A stretch of 40,803 bases of DNA from Candidatus Rokuibacteriota bacterium (GTDB lineage: Bacteria > Methylomirabilota > Methylomirabilia > Rokubacteriales > CSP1-6), in NCBI GenBank assembly GCA_003221615.1, contig QHSQ01000008.1:1-40803 (forward strand). The letters run 5' to 3'. Shown here in pieces: positions 1 to 8,557 of this stretch (within the stretch, counting starts at the first letter, position 1; every line of letters starts with the position of its first letter). Made by a program: the position numbers and the translations under genes. The notes beneath the pieces were generated by a model. It was not told where the DNA came from, ran no database searches, and worked only from the letters and a program-made list of their open reading frames with translations.

Positions 1-2027
1 TCTTGCGCCTCGTATTCGTAGATGTGCTGCGCGTCGCCTATTCTCAGCCGTTCGTAGACCCCGCTGGCGGCGCGCGCGTTGAACTCGAAGCCGCGGATTC
101 CGGGATCGACCGAGATGAACGTCGTGGTGCCGTCGGGATTTGCCCGGGTGCCCATGCGGCTCTTCCAGCCGCCGAACTGGAACGCGACCCCGTCCGCGTC
201 CTTCTGAACGACAAGCTGCCCCAGCGTTGCATTCCGGTACGAACCCGCGAGCCGCCGCACTTGGGACGGATCGGCAGGCACCGTCCAGTTCCGCTGCTCC
301 CCCTCGAGGAACACCCGGGTCTCCCGCACGCCGGACAGCAAGCTTTCCTCCGCCTCGGGCCTGCCGTCGTAGAGGACCTCCAGGGTCCGCACGATGATCG
401 CCCTCGCGACCCCCCTACCCGAATCGGCGTTCGTGAGGATCACGCCGCCGACCCCCGCGTCGGGAACGAAGAAGAAGTTGCTCTTGTATCCGAACATCGA
501 GCCGCCATGGCTGATGACGCGAACGTCCTTGATGTCCTCGATCCACAGCCCCATGCCGTACCAGGAGCTCTCGCCCGTCCTCACTTGCGAGACGCGCCGT
601 GCGAGCAGGCTCTTCTCGCTGACGAACGTCGAGCCGTCCGGAAGTCGACCACGCGCGAGCTCGAGGCGCACGTAGCGTGCATAGTCCTTCACGCTCGACC
701 AGGCGCCGCCGGCCGGCCGGACGGGGACGATCGAGTAGTTCACCGCCATGTCGATGGGCACGTTTCGCAGCGTCATATCCCAGGAGTGCGGTGACGCGTG
801 GTCCGTGCGGAAGGCTGCGTCGAAGGAGAACGTCGTGCGGCCCATGCCGAGCGGGCCGAACACCTTCTCGCGCATGACGTCGTCATAGGCCCGGCCGAGC
901 TCGCCCTCGGGCTTGACCGCGCGCGCGCCGACGTAGCCGGCGGCCGAGGCGAGCGGATTGCTGTACTGATAGAGCGCGCCGAACTCCGTCGTGGGCCGCA
1001 TGGTCGCCAGGACATCGAGCTGATCCTGCGGCGACGCGCGGTGAAAGGTGAAGAGCCACTCGAAATCCTGACGGGGCAGGCCCGTGCACGCGCAGACCAG
1101 GTGTTTCATGAGGATGCGTCGGGTGATGTCGGCGTCGCCGATCTTGAAGGACGGGTCGACGTGCGTCACCGGCGTGTCCCAGTCGAAGCGACCCTCGTCG
1201 ACCAGTCGCGCGAGCATGAGCGTCGTGAGCGCCTTGGTGTTCGAGGCGATCATGTACAGGGTGTCGGCGGTGACGGGCTCGTCCCGCCCGCGCTCGCGAA
1301 CGCCGAAGCCCTCTTCGATGAGCGTCCCGTGCCTGTCGAAGAGCGCGACCGAGATGCCCGGCACGTCGGCCGCATCGCGCATGCGGTCGACGAACGTCTT
1401 CAGCTGCGCGATCCGCGCCGCGTCCAGCGCCCGGGGTGTTCGACCCCGGTACGTCTCGCGGACGTACCCGGCAGGCCGTACGCTCTCCTGGACCAGCGTG
1501 ATCTGCGCGCTCCGCCGCTGCGCCGCGGCCAGCGCGCCGTCGAAGAGAGCGACCACCGCGAGCGAGCCCTTTCGGGCCGCCAGGGCGGACACCCGGCGCG
1601 CTTCGTCGGGCGAGGTCTCGTACCGGGCCCAGCGGAACAGGTCCCAGCCTTCTCGGCCCGGCGAGTCGGAGGCGGCGAGCTCTCGTCGGTTGAAATCCTG
1701 GCGGCGGCGCGCCCAGGCCGTGACGATGGCAGCGCTCAGTCCGGGCGTCGCGTCCACTTCCACGAGCTCGATCTTCAGGCGCCGTTCGGGATCCTCGAGG
1801 GTCAGTCCGTCCGCCAACGCCGTCACCGCCCAGTCCGCGGCTACCGTGAGCGTGGCACCGGACGGAAGCTGTACGATGCGCTCGGCCGCTCCGGCGGCCG
1901 AGGGCCCCGCGGGCGACATGGCCCCGGGCTCGATCGTCCGAGCCATGCAGGCGGGCAGCACGAGAGCGGTCAGAAGGGCCACGCGGGAGAGAAGAGCGTG
2001 TTTGCGAAGTGACTTCTGCTCGGTCAT
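1..2027 (-). CDS. Serine hydrolase, S12 / class C beta-lactamase-like, lipoprotein (3' end outside window)
   Basis: The minus-strand frame stays open from an ATG at 2027 to the window edge, giving about 675 visible residues and no stop. The N-terminus has a signal peptide ending in a lipobox (LPAC, Cys27), so the product is probably a membrane-anchored lipoprotein. Three penicillin-binding/beta-lactamase motifs are visible: SNTK (Ser262, Lys265), YSN (Tyr355) and HGG (His507), which replaces the KTG of class C enzymes as in many S12 esterases and peptidases. Residues 28-220 form an extra N-terminal region and another domain follows about residue 560. The gene lies 100 bases downstream of the ABC importer operon on the same strand. 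Substrate is unknown; esterase or D-Ala peptidase-like activity is more likely than true beta-lactamase activity. Confidence 0.85.
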   Translation of the reverse strand, partial: MTEQKSLRKHALLSRVALLTALVLPACMARTIEPGAMSPAGPSAAGAAERIVQLPSGATLTVAADWAVTALADGLTLEDPERRLKIELVEVDATPGLSAAIVTAWARRRQDFNRRELAASDSPGREGWDLFRWARYETSPDEARRVSALAARKGSLAVVALFDGALAAAQRRSAQITLVQESVRPAGYVRETYRGRTPRALDAARIAQLKTFVDRMRDAADVPGISVALFDRHGTLIEEGFGVRERGRDEPVTADTLYMIASNTKALTTLMLARLVDEGRFDWDTPVTHVDPSFKIGDADITRRILMKHLVCACTGLPRQDFEWLFTFHRASPQDQLDVLATMRPTTEFGALYQYSNPLASAAGYVGARAVKPEGELGRAYDDVMREKVFGPLGMGRTTFSFDAAFRTDHASPHSWDMTLRNVPIDMAVNYSIVPVRPAGGAWSSVKDYARYVRLELARGRLPDGSTFVSEKSLLARRVSQVRTGESSWYGMGLWIEDIKDVRVISHGGSMFGYKSNFFFVPDAGVGGVILTNADSGRGVARAIIVRTLEVLYDGRPEAEESLLSGVRETRVFLEGEQRNWTVPADPSQVRRLAGSYRNATLGQLVVQKDADGVAFQFGGWKSRMGTRANPDGTTTFISVDPGIRGFEFNARAASGVYERLRIGDAQHIYEYEAQ

Positions 2028-2127
2028 CACGTCACCCGCTTCCGGAGACGAGTGCCGTCGGCGGTTCCCGAAAGCACACAATCATCGGCGCCGGGGCGGT
2101 CCGGCGCAAGAGCCATTCTCGACGGCG

Positions 2128-2790
2128 CTAGCGCCCGGCGAGCGCGCGGTTCTCCAGACGGCTCAAGAGGCGCACCACGGGCCACAGCATCAGAAAGTAG
2201 ATGATCGCCGCCACCACGATGGGCGTCGGATTGTAGGTGAGGCTCTGCGCCTGCCGCGCCTGGTAGAGGAGCTCGGGTACCGCAACCACGCTGCCGAGCG
2301 CGGTGAGCTTCACCACCTCGAGCGTGTTGGAGAGCAAGTCGGGCAGCACGTTACGCACCGCCTGGGGCAGCACGACGTAGGCCATGGCCTGCAGGCGCGA
2401 GAGACCCGTGGAGCGCGCGGCCTCGATCTGTCCGGCCGGCACCGAATCGATGCCCGCCCTGAGAATTTCGCCGTAGTACGCGCCGGTGTTCAGGAAGAAG
2501 GCGATGGCCACACAGACGAAGCCGCCCAGCTCGAGCCCGGCGAAGGGCAGCCCGGCGAACAAGAGGATCAGCAGCACCAGGGGCGGGAAGGCGCGGAAGA
2601 AGTCGACCCAGGCCATCAGCGGCCAGCGCACCGCGGGACTCTTCACGCTCGCCAGCAGCGCCAGCATCAGCCCGCCGAGCAGACCGAGCGGCACCACGAG
2701 CAGCGAGAGGAGCACGGTGTTTCGCAGGCCCGCCAGCACGATCGGCCACGAGGCGACGATGATCTCGGGATTGAAGAAGTTCTGGATCAT
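2128..2790 (-). CDS. Polar amino-acid ABC transporter permease (second subunit)
   Basis: Encodes 220 residues of the HisM/GltK type, with several hydrophobic helices and the cytoplasmic EAA loop ([20 protein letters not shown]) that docks onto the ATPase. The ATG at 2790 overlaps the TGA of the preceding permease in an ATGA tetranucleotide, which points to translational coupling. It should form a heterodimeric membrane channel with the product of 2787-3470. It is the last gene of the four-gene importer. A perfect 12-base palindrome (2124-2135) overlaps its stop codon, but nothing there looks like a strong terminator. The substrate cannot be read from the permease; polar or acidic amino acids are typical of the family. 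Confidence 0.93.
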   Translation of the reverse strand: MIQNFFNPEIIVASWPIVLAGLRNTVLLSLLVVPLGLLGGLMLALLASVKSPAVRWPLMAWVDFFRAFPPLVLLILLFAGLPFAGLELGGFVCVAIAFFLNTGAYYGEILRAGIDSVPAGQIEAARSTGLSRLQAMAYVVLPQAVRNVLPDLLSNTLEVVKLTALGSVVAVPELLYQARQAQSLTYNPTPIVVAAIIYFLMLWPVVRLLSRLENRALAGR

Positions 2791-3470
2791 CGCTTCCACG
2801 CGAACTTGGTCTCGACCCAGCGGGCCGCTACCACCACGGGGAAGAACAACACGATGTAGGCCGCGGCGCCCAGCATCAGCGGAGAGGGATTGTAGGAGTT
2901 GGACATCGCCGAGCTCGCTTGCCCCAGGATCTCGGTGACGGCGACGACGGTACCGAGCGCCGTGCCCTTGGTGATGGCGATGGTGCGATTGGTGAGCGGC
3001 GGGATGGTCAGCCGGACGGCCTGTGGCAGCACGACGTGCATCAGGGTTTGACCGAACGACAGCCCCGTCGAGCGCGCGGCCTCCCACTGGCCCCGGGCGA
3101 CCGAGGTGATGCCGGCCCAGAAGATCTCCTCGGAGAAGGCCATCAGCACGAAGGCCAGCGAGAGCCAGGTCGAGACGAAGCCGGACGGCGAGACATTGAC
3201 GCTCGGCAGGCCGAAGTAGATCAGCACGATGACGACCAGCGGCGGCAGCGAACGGAACAGATCGACGACGCCGATGATCAGCCAGTTGAGCGGGCGGATG
3301 GCGAGGCTTCTGAGCAAGGCCAGGGCCAGGCCGGCGGCAATGCCGGTGACGACGATGAGCACGGCAAGCTCGATCGTGACGACCACACCGGACAGGATGT
3401 CCGGCATGTACTTGAGCATGACCTTCGTGTTGAAGAAAGTCTCGGTGAAGCGGTCCCAACCTCCCCTCAA
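2787..3470 (-). CDS. Polar amino-acid ABC transporter permease (first subunit)
   Basis: Encodes about 227 residues of the HisQ/GltJ family, with several membrane helices and the EAA loop ([20 protein letters not shown]). The chosen start is a TTG at 3470 that overlaps the TGA of the ATPase gene. This keeps the residues before the first helix ([14 protein letters not shown]), which resemble family N-termini. The first in-frame ATG is at 3419 and is the main alternative. The stop overlaps the ATG of the next permease. It sits between the ATPase and the second permease in a compact importer operon. Confidence 0.9.
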   Translation of the reverse strand: MRGGWDRFTETFFNTKVMLKYMPDILSGVVVTIELAVLIVVTGIAAGLALALLRSLAIRPLNWLIIGVVDLFRSLPPLVVIVLIYFGLPSVNVSPSGFVSTWLSLAFVLMAFSEEIFWAGITSVARGQWEAARSTGLSFGQTLMHVVLPQAVRLTIPPLTNRTIAITKGTALGTVVAVTEILGQASSAMSNSYNPSPLMLGAAAYIVLFFPVVVAARWVETKFAWKR

Positions 3471-4207
3471 TGCCGCTGGATCTGGCCGATGAAGGCGCGC
3501 GTCCGCTCGTGTGCCGGGTTCTCGAAGATCACGGCGGGCGGGCCCTCCTCCACGATGGCCCCCCCGTCCATGAACAGGACCCGGTCGGCCGCGTTGCGGG
3601 CAAAGCCCATCTCGTGGCTGACCACGATCATGGTCATTCCGCTCTCGCGCAACGAGCGCATGACCTCGAGCACCGAGCCCACCAGCTCCGGATCGAGCGC
3701 GCTGGTCGGCTCGTCGAACAGCATGACCCGCGGCTCGAGCGCAATCGAACGCGCGATGGCCACCCGCTGCTGCTGGCCGCCCGAGAGCTGGCCCGGCGTG
3801 TGGGCGGCGCGGTCGGCGAGGCCAACCCGCTCCAGTGCAGCCCGTCCGAGCGCCTCGGCCGTGGCGCGCGACTTGCCCGCGACCTTGCGGAGCGCGAGCG
3901 TCACGTTGCCGAGCGCCGTCATGTGCGGATAGAGATTGAAGGACTGGAACACCATGCCGATACGCTGGCGGGCGTGGTTGATGTCGGTCCGCGGGTCGAG
4001 CATGTCGATGCCGTCCACCACGACCTTGCCGGACGACGGTTCCTCCAGCCGATTGAGGCATCGCAGCAAGGTCGACTTGCCCGAGCCCGATGGCCCGATC
4101 ACGAACACCAGCTCGCGCTCGGCCACTCTGAGATCGACGCCCCTGAGAACGTGGAGGGCGCCGAAATGCTTGTGGAGACCGCGCGCGTCGACGATCGGCC
4201 CGTTCAT
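3467..4207 (-). CDS. Amino-acid ABC transporter ATPase (GlnQ/HisP type)
   Basis: A 246-residue ABC ATPase of normal length for the GlnQ family. Visible motifs are Walker [10 protein letters not shown] (38-46), Q-loop Gln88, signature LSGGQQQ (141-147), Walker B VMLFDE (161-166), D-loop SALD and switch His198. It hydrolyses ATP in the cytoplasm to drive the two permeases downstream. The gene begins nine bases after the binding-protein stop and its own stop overlaps the start of the first permease, so all four genes form one transcription unit. Confidence 0.96.
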   Translation of the reverse strand: MNGPIVDARGLHKHFGALHVLRGVDLRVAERELVFVIGPSGSGKSTLLRCLNRLEEPSSGKVVVDGIDMLDPRTDINHARQRIGMVFQSFNLYPHMTALGNVTLALRKVAGKSRATAEALGRAALERVGLADRAAHTPGQLSGGQQQRVAIARSIALEPRVMLFDEPTSALDPELVGSVLEVMRSLRESGMTMIVVSHEMGFARNAADRVLFMDGGAIVEEGPPAVIFENPAHERTRAFIGQIQRH

Positions 4208-4216
4208 TCGCTCAGG

Positions 4217-5065
4217 TCAGTGACAATGCAGCTCGTGCGGCGTCGGGTCGTAGCCCGGCATGCCCGGCGGGCCGTAGCCCGGCGTGATCACGACCTCGAG
4301 GGCGTCGGGCGCCGGCTTGCGGCCGAACCACTTCTCCGAGAGCCGGGCGATCGTGCCGTCCTTCTTCATGCAGTCGAGCGCGTCCTGGAGCTCGGCGCGG
4401 AGCTTCGGGTTGTTCTTGGGCACCGGCGCCGCCCAGTGGGCGCGCGTGTCCTTGAGCTCGAGATCGGCCACGAATTGCGGATTTTTCGACGCGGCGTACA
4501 CGATCGTGGTGTTGCCCCCGAGGGTCGCGTAGGCGCGGCCCGAGAGGACCGCCTGGGTGGCGTCCGGCTGGGTGTCGTAGACCTGCACCGTGAAGCCGTG
4601 CTCGGCGCCCTTGGCCTTGGACAAGGTCTCGTAGGGCGTGCCCTTGTTGACGGAGACCGACTTGCCCTTGAGGTCTGCCCAATCCTTGATCGGCTCCGAG
4701 CCCTTCTTGATGCCGAACTGGTACGCGGTCCACAGGTAGCCCGCGGTGAACAGCATGTTCTCTGCCCGCTCCCTGGTCACGGTCGTCGGCGCGGCGATGA
4801 AGTCGTAGCGGCCGGACTGCATGCCCGGGATCAGGGTCGAGAAGCTCACCGCGTCGATCGTGATCTCGCGCTTCATGCGGCGCGCGACCTCGGTGAAGAG
4901 GTCGATCTGGAAACCCTCGACGCCGCCGCCCATCTTGGGCATGGCGTGCGGGGCGAAGGTCCCGTCGACGCCGGTCCTCAACGGCGGAAGCTTGTCCTGG
5001 GCGAGCGCGGGACCCGCGCAGAGAAGCGCGGCTGCCGCAATGGCGGCAAAGCGACCGTGAATCAT
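4217..5065 (-). CDS. Periplasmic amino-acid-type binding protein (SBP_bac_3) of the ABC importer
   Basis: A 282-residue family 3 solute-binding protein with a Sec signal peptide ending in GPALAQ. The ATG at 5065 was chosen because a strong ribosome-binding site (GGGGAGG) lies six bases upstream; longer frames towards 5194 add no signal-like sequence. The two-lobed fold is suggested by GVEGFQIDLFTEVARRM and FIAAPTTVTRERAENMLFT. It delivers its ligand to the importer encoded directly downstream. The last 20 or so residues are Pro/Gly-rich and end in HELHCH, a possible metal-binding tail that is odd for the family. The ligand is not predictable; amino acids, oligopeptide-like or other small acids are possible. 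Confidence 0.92.
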   Translation of the reverse strand: MIHGRFAAIAAAALLCAGPALAQDKLPPLRTGVDGTFAPHAMPKMGGGVEGFQIDLFTEVARRMKREITIDAVSFSTLIPGMQSGRYDFIAAPTTVTRERAENMLFTAGYLWTAYQFGIKKGSEPIKDWADLKGKSVSVNKGTPYETLSKAKGAEHGFTVQVYDTQPDATQAVLSGRAYATLGGNTTIVYAASKNPQFVADLELKDTRAHWAAPVPKNNPKLRAELQDALDCMKKDGTIARLSEKWFGRKPAPDALEVVITPGYGPPGMPGYDPTPHELHCH

Positions 5066-5107
5066 GATGAACCTCCCCAAAAGATCGGTGGTCTGCGTGC
5101 GTGTGTG

Positions 5108-5123
5108 GCCCCCTGAAGGGGGC
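5108..5123 (-). other. Perfect hairpin in the leader of the ABC importer operon
   Basis: Six-base stem gccccc/gggggc with a tgaa tetraloop, between the predicted promoter (5171-5199) and the ribosome-binding site at about 5072-5078. It could stabilise the leader or act in attenuation. No T-run follows it on the minus strand, so a terminator is unlikely. Confidence 0.35.
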
Positions 5124-5170
5124 AGGCGCGGTCGAGGGCGTGCCAGAATCGGTGCGTCAAGCTCGCGCCG

Positions 5171-5199
5171 ATCCTGGCAGAGCGCGCCGGACAAGTCAA
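5171..5199 (-). promoter_or_regulatory. Sigma70-like promoter for the amino-acid ABC operon
   Basis: Read on the minus strand: -35 TTGACT (5199-5194), 17-base spacer, -10 CAGGAT (5176-5171). The -35 is one base from consensus and the -10 is weak, as is common in GC-rich genomes. It lies about 105 bases before the ATG at 5065 and no better candidate is seen in this intergenic region. Confidence 0.45.
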
Positions 5200-5308
5200 A
5201 CCTGAGCCTGCCGCATATCCATCGGAATTCGGATTGCTGGTATCCCGCCCGAAGCGGTCTACCCTCTCTAGAGGAGTAGCCCCCAGTGCACGGAGAGGTG
5301 TGAGTCGG

Positions 5309-5941
5309 ATGCGTACCCAGCTATTCGCGGCAATGCGGAGCATCGTCCCGGCGGTGGTGCTATGTGTCGGCTGCGCCTCGATCGAGTCGTTCAGCGCCAA
5401 TCCGCGAACGGCGTGCGCGGGGGACGCCGTGACGGTGACGTGGGCGGCGGTCGGAGACGTGACGATCGGCTCCGAGCCGGCGGTGGCCGACGTCGGGTCC
5501 AAGGCGTCCGCCGGATCGCAGCAATTCATCGTCGATCGGGACACGCGGTTCACCCTGAAGGCGAGCCGACTGTTCTCGTGCAAGAGGACCGAGGCTGACG
5601 TGGTGGTGGCGCCACCGGCGAGGGAGTACGGCGGCGTGGCGGCCTGCTCGTCGGCCGAGCGTGCGATCGCGCTGACGGTGCCGCTGGGCGAACGCCAGGT
5701 CTCCTCGACGCTGAAGGTGTCCTCCGTCATTAACGCCAACCCGCGCGCGATCGTGCTCGCCAAGGGCAGCGCGCGCGCAACCATCCCTGCGGGCGGTCGC
5801 TCGGCCGCGTTCGATCGCGAGCCAGTCGCCGGGACCTGGACACTCCGGGCCGACCTCGCTCCCGGCGAAAGCTGCGACGACGCGCTCCGCACGGTGGCGA
5901 GCCGTCTCACGTTTCGGGTCGGCTTCGGGTGCGGCGAGTAG
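5309..5941 (+). CDS. Hypothetical lipoprotein with Ig-like/beta-sandwich character
   Basis: Encodes 210 residues that I do not assign to a named family. The ATG at 5309 follows a purine-rich site (ggagagg) at a suitable distance. The N-terminus is a short signal peptide with a lipobox (CVGC, Cys22). The remainder is rich in short Val/Thr/Ala strands, suggesting beta-sandwich domains; TACAGDAVTVTW (about 31-42) resembles the opening strand of Ig-like domains. Only three bases separate its stop from the phosphoesterase start, so the two are very probably co-transcribed. It may be a surface-anchored partner of that enzyme (inference). Confidence 0.75.
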   Translation: MRTQLFAAMRSIVPAVVLCVGCASIESFSANPRTACAGDAVTVTWAAVGDVTIGSEPAVADVGSKASAGSQQFIVDRDTRFTLKASRLFSCKRTEADVVVAPPAREYGGVAACSSAERAIALTVPLGERQVSSTLKVSSVINANPRAIVLAKGSARATIPAGGRSAAFDREPVAGTWTLRADLAPGESCDDALRTVASRLTFRVGFGCGE

Positions 5942-5944
5942 GCC

Positions 5945-7276
5945 ATGGCGGCGCTCGACCAGATCCGGACCATCGTCGTCGTGATCATGGAAAACCGGTC
6001 CTTCGACCACGTGCTCGGATACCTCTCCCTGCCGCAGTACGGTGGCCGCACCGACGTCGACGGCCTGGTCAACCTCGACACCGACCCGCGCTTCGCGAGC
6101 GAGTACGATCAGCAGATCTACCGGCCGTTTCCCATGGCCGACGGGCGGCTCCTGCACGATCTCCCGCACGGCCGGCGGGAGGTCGCAATCCAGCTCGCCG
6201 TGAGCGGTGCAACGCCGACGATGAGCGGGTTCGTGCGCGCGTACGTGGACGCGAGCCATAGCATCGTCGAGCAGCCGCCCCCGCTGGGCTATCTGACGCC
6301 CGATTCGGTCTTCATGTCGGATTTCCTGGCCCGGAACTATCTGGTCTGCGATCGCTGGTTCGCGCCCGTGCCGACCGATACGCACCCCAATCGGGTGATG
6401 GCGTTCACCGGGACTGCGACGGTCGACGAAACGAAGTCGCGGATCATTCCCCACCGCAATCTGGTCTTCGACTGGCTGACGCGCCGCGGGGTGCGCTGGC
6501 GGGCGTATCACTGCGGGTTTTCGTTCTTCCCGTTGTTCGGCGAGTTCGGCCACATCCTGGGAGGCAACTTCCACAGCATGAGGCAGCTGGCGAGCGACAT
6601 CGCCACCGACGACGATGACGAGGTGCCGCAGGTGATCTTCATCGAGCCGGAGTACAGTGACTCGCCCGTCCACTTCGGCTTTTCGCCGAACGACAACCAC
6701 CCACCCGACCCGATCGGCCCCGGCGAGCACTTTCTGCGCGACATCTACACGGCGCTGAGCAGCAGTCCCCGATGGGCGCAGACGATGCTCGTGGTCATCC
6801 ACGACGAGCACGGCGGGTTCTTCGATCACGTCCCACCGCTGCCGATGAAGATCCCGGTTCCCGCCGGAGCCCTGTACCAGGAGCCATTCGCGACGACCGG
6901 GGTCCGCGTGCCGGCGCTGATCGCCTCGCCGTTCGTGCGCGCCGGGACGTGCTATCGGGGCAACCTCGACCACACCTCGCTGCTCCAGCTGTTCGCCGAG
7001 AAGTTCGCCGGCGATCGGCGGGCCTACTCGGACGACGTGAACCGGCGTCTGGACCAGGGGATCGAGAGCGCCTCGAGCGTCCTGTCGCAGGAGGCGCGTC
7101 GGGACGTCCCGGCGGCGCCGGCGACGGCGGTGACGGTGGCGCAAGTGCTCCAGGCGACGAAGCCGCTCACCAACGAGAACCAGAAGGCGCTGCTGCTGGC
7201 CGGGCAAAAACTCCTCGCGCACGATCGCGCGCGGGCGATCCGCCTGTTCCCCGAGCTGGTGCACCTGCAGAGCTGA
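5945..7276 (+). CDS. Phospholipase C / acid phosphatase-family phosphoesterase (PF04185-like)
   Basis: Encodes 443 residues of the alkaline-phosphatase-superfamily phosphoesterases that include bacterial phospholipase C and AcpA. Diagnostic motifs are ENRSFDH (16-22), TDTHPNR (about residue 144), HDEHGGFFDH (286-295) and DHTS (342-345), which supply metal and phosphate ligands. It should hydrolyse phosphodiester or phosphomonoester bonds. Unlike most exported relatives it begins almost directly at the catalytic core (MAALDQIRTIVVVIMENRSF) with no Sec or Tat signal. A short C-terminal extension after about residue 360 is helical. It sits between two lipoprotein genes, which suggests a shared unknown role. 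Confidence 0.88.
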   Translation: MAALDQIRTIVVVIMENRSFDHVLGYLSLPQYGGRTDVDGLVNLDTDPRFASEYDQQIYRPFPMADGRLLHDLPHGRREVAIQLAVSGATPTMSGFVRAYVDASHSIVEQPPPLGYLTPDSVFMSDFLARNYLVCDRWFAPVPTDTHPNRVMAFTGTATVDETKSRIIPHRNLVFDWLTRRGVRWRAYHCGFSFFPLFGEFGHILGGNFHSMRQLASDIATDDDDEVPQVIFIEPEYSDSPVHFGFSPNDNHPPDPIGPGEHFLRDIYTALSSSPRWAQTMLVVIHDEHGGFFDHVPPLPMKIPVPAGALYQEPFATTGVRVPALIASPFVRAGTCYRGNLDHTSLLQLFAEKFAGDRRAYSDDVNRRLDQGIESASSVLSQEARRDVPAAPATAVTVAQVLQATKPLTNENQKALLLAGQKLLAHDRARAIRLFPELVHLQS

Positions 7277-7287
7277 GAGGGCCAAGC

Positions 7288-8190
7288 ATGAAGAACGAAC
7301 GTCGCGTCGCGGCGACTGGTGTGCGATTCCTCGTCGCTCTCGTGGTCCTCTGCGCGGTGTGCGCCGGCTGCGCTGGCATGCCGACCGGTCGATTCGATAC
7401 GTTGGTCGCGGCCAGCAAGGCCGTGGAGATGAGCACGGCGCAGACCGATGCCGACCTCGTCAACCTGACGCGGCGGTTCATGATGTTCTCGCCGGCCCCC
7501 GGGCCGTACCGAGTCGACAGCTTCGCACCGGTCGTCGAGGTGGGCGGCGCGCGAGTGGACTTCGATTTTGGCCCGCGCCTCGAGCCGCGGCAGGCGGCGC
7601 TCGGCGTGCTGGCCGCCTACACCGAGGTCCTCGCCGCCTTCGCCCGGAAGGACTACGGGGGCGAGCTGGATCGCGCAACGCTCTCGCTCGGTGGAAGCGT
7701 CCAGCGGCTGGCGGGCCACGTCACGACGTCGGCGGCCGCCCAGCAAGGCGCCGGCGTCCTGGCAACGGCGGTGAACGGCCTCGGCCACGCGATCACCGAG
7801 CACATGCGCCGGGCCGCCCTTCGCAAGGCCATGGACGACGCGGCCCCCGGCGTCACGGCGATCGTCGCGTACGTGAAAGAGATCAACGTCCTCGGCTCCA
7901 CGGCCGTCACGACCATGCGCGATCAGGTCATTCGAAAGGCCAACAGCCTCACGGTCGGCGACGGCATGGCGCGGCTCCAGCTCAACGAGGCCGTCGAGGG
8001 CATGATCGGCGAGAGCAACGCCATCCTGGCTCAGTACAAGCAGGAGAGCACGGCCGTGGAGGCGATCGCGCCGGCCCACGCCGAGATCCGCGACGCGATC
8101 GACCGGGACGAGCGGGCGGTGCTGGAGAAGCTCACGGCGCTCGTGGCAGAGGTCAAGCGACTGCAGGGCGTCTACTCGTCGTTGAAGTAG
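7288..8190 (+). CDS. Hypothetical helical lipoprotein
   Basis: Encodes 300 residues of unrecognised family. The ATG at 7288 is preceded by gagagg. The signal peptide ends in a lipobox (CAGC, Cys28). The mature part is dominated by long amphipathic helices, for example around residues 95-220, with an Ala/Gly-rich hydrophobic stretch near 150-170 and a charged, coiled-coil-like C-terminus (about 255-300). It starts 11 bases after the phosphoesterase stop and is followed 30 bases later by another small helical protein. Helical membrane-perturbing or scaffold proteins would fit, but nothing here proves a function. Confidence 0.72.
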   Translation: MKNERRVAATGVRFLVALVVLCAVCAGCAGMPTGRFDTLVAASKAVEMSTAQTDADLVNLTRRFMMFSPAPGPYRVDSFAPVVEVGGARVDFDFGPRLEPRQAALGVLAAYTEVLAAFARKDYGGELDRATLSLGGSVQRLAGHVTTSAAAQQGAGVLATAVNGLGHAITEHMRRAALRKAMDDAAPGVTAIVAYVKEINVLGSTAVTTMRDQVIRKANSLTVGDGMARLQLNEAVEGMIGESNAILAQYKQESTAVEAIAPAHAEIRDAIDRDERAVLEKLTALVAEVKRLQGVYSSLK

Positions 8191-8220
8191 CGCTGCGACC
8201 GTCAGTCAAAGGGGATCGGA

Positions 8221-8541
8221 ATGAGTGACCATGCACTGGTAGAAGGCTTGGCAGGGCTCGCGTCACGTGTCGACAGCCTGTCGCATCTCACGGAAGGCGA
8301 CGAGAGCCGCACGCTCGAGGATCAGGAGGATCGGCTCGCGAAGCTGACGCTCGTCGCGATCGCGCTGGATATGGACGCGACGAATGCGAAGTACCGGGAC
8401 GCCGTCAATCGGGTCCAGGCCGCAATCGATGCCATCGGCGACGCGGATACGAAGATCCAGAACGTCGCCAGGATCATTTCCCGCGTCGCCAAGGCGCTCG
8501 ACGTCGCCGAAAAGCTCCTGACGAAGCTCGCCGGCGTGTGA
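8221..8541 (+). CDS. Small helical protein of unknown function
   Basis: Encodes 106 residues with no signal peptide and no recognised family. The start ATG follows aagggga. The first half is acidic (GDESRTLEDQEDR, about 26-38). The second half contains heptad-like helices with Ala/Ile/Val cores (about 50-106). It ends the four-gene run that begins at 5309 and closely follows the helical lipoprotein, with which it may pair. No catalytic residues are evident. Confidence 0.65.
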   Translation: MSDHALVEGLAGLASRVDSLSHLTEGDESRTLEDQEDRLAKLTLVAIALDMDATNAKYRDAVNRVQAAIDAIGDADTKIQNVARIISRVAKALDVAEKLLTKLAGV

Positions 8542-8557
8542 CGTCGGGCGGCGACGA

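Noticed and set aside
1..2012. Two long plus-strand frames over the first 2 kb
   Set aside because: The minus strand encodes a serine hydrolase with SNTK, YSN and HGG motifs running off the window edge; the plus frames are its shadows.
2128..3459. A single 443-residue frame suggesting one fused permease
   Set aside because: Only the part from 2790 down encodes permease sequence; the upstream part is the wrong frame of the other permease, which reads properly in the overlapping frame 2787-3470.
5360..7285. A 641-residue antisense frame over the lipoprotein and phosphoesterase genes
   Set aside because: Same reason: Arg/His/Val-rich shadow of a motif-bearing plus-strand gene, with no recognisable domain.
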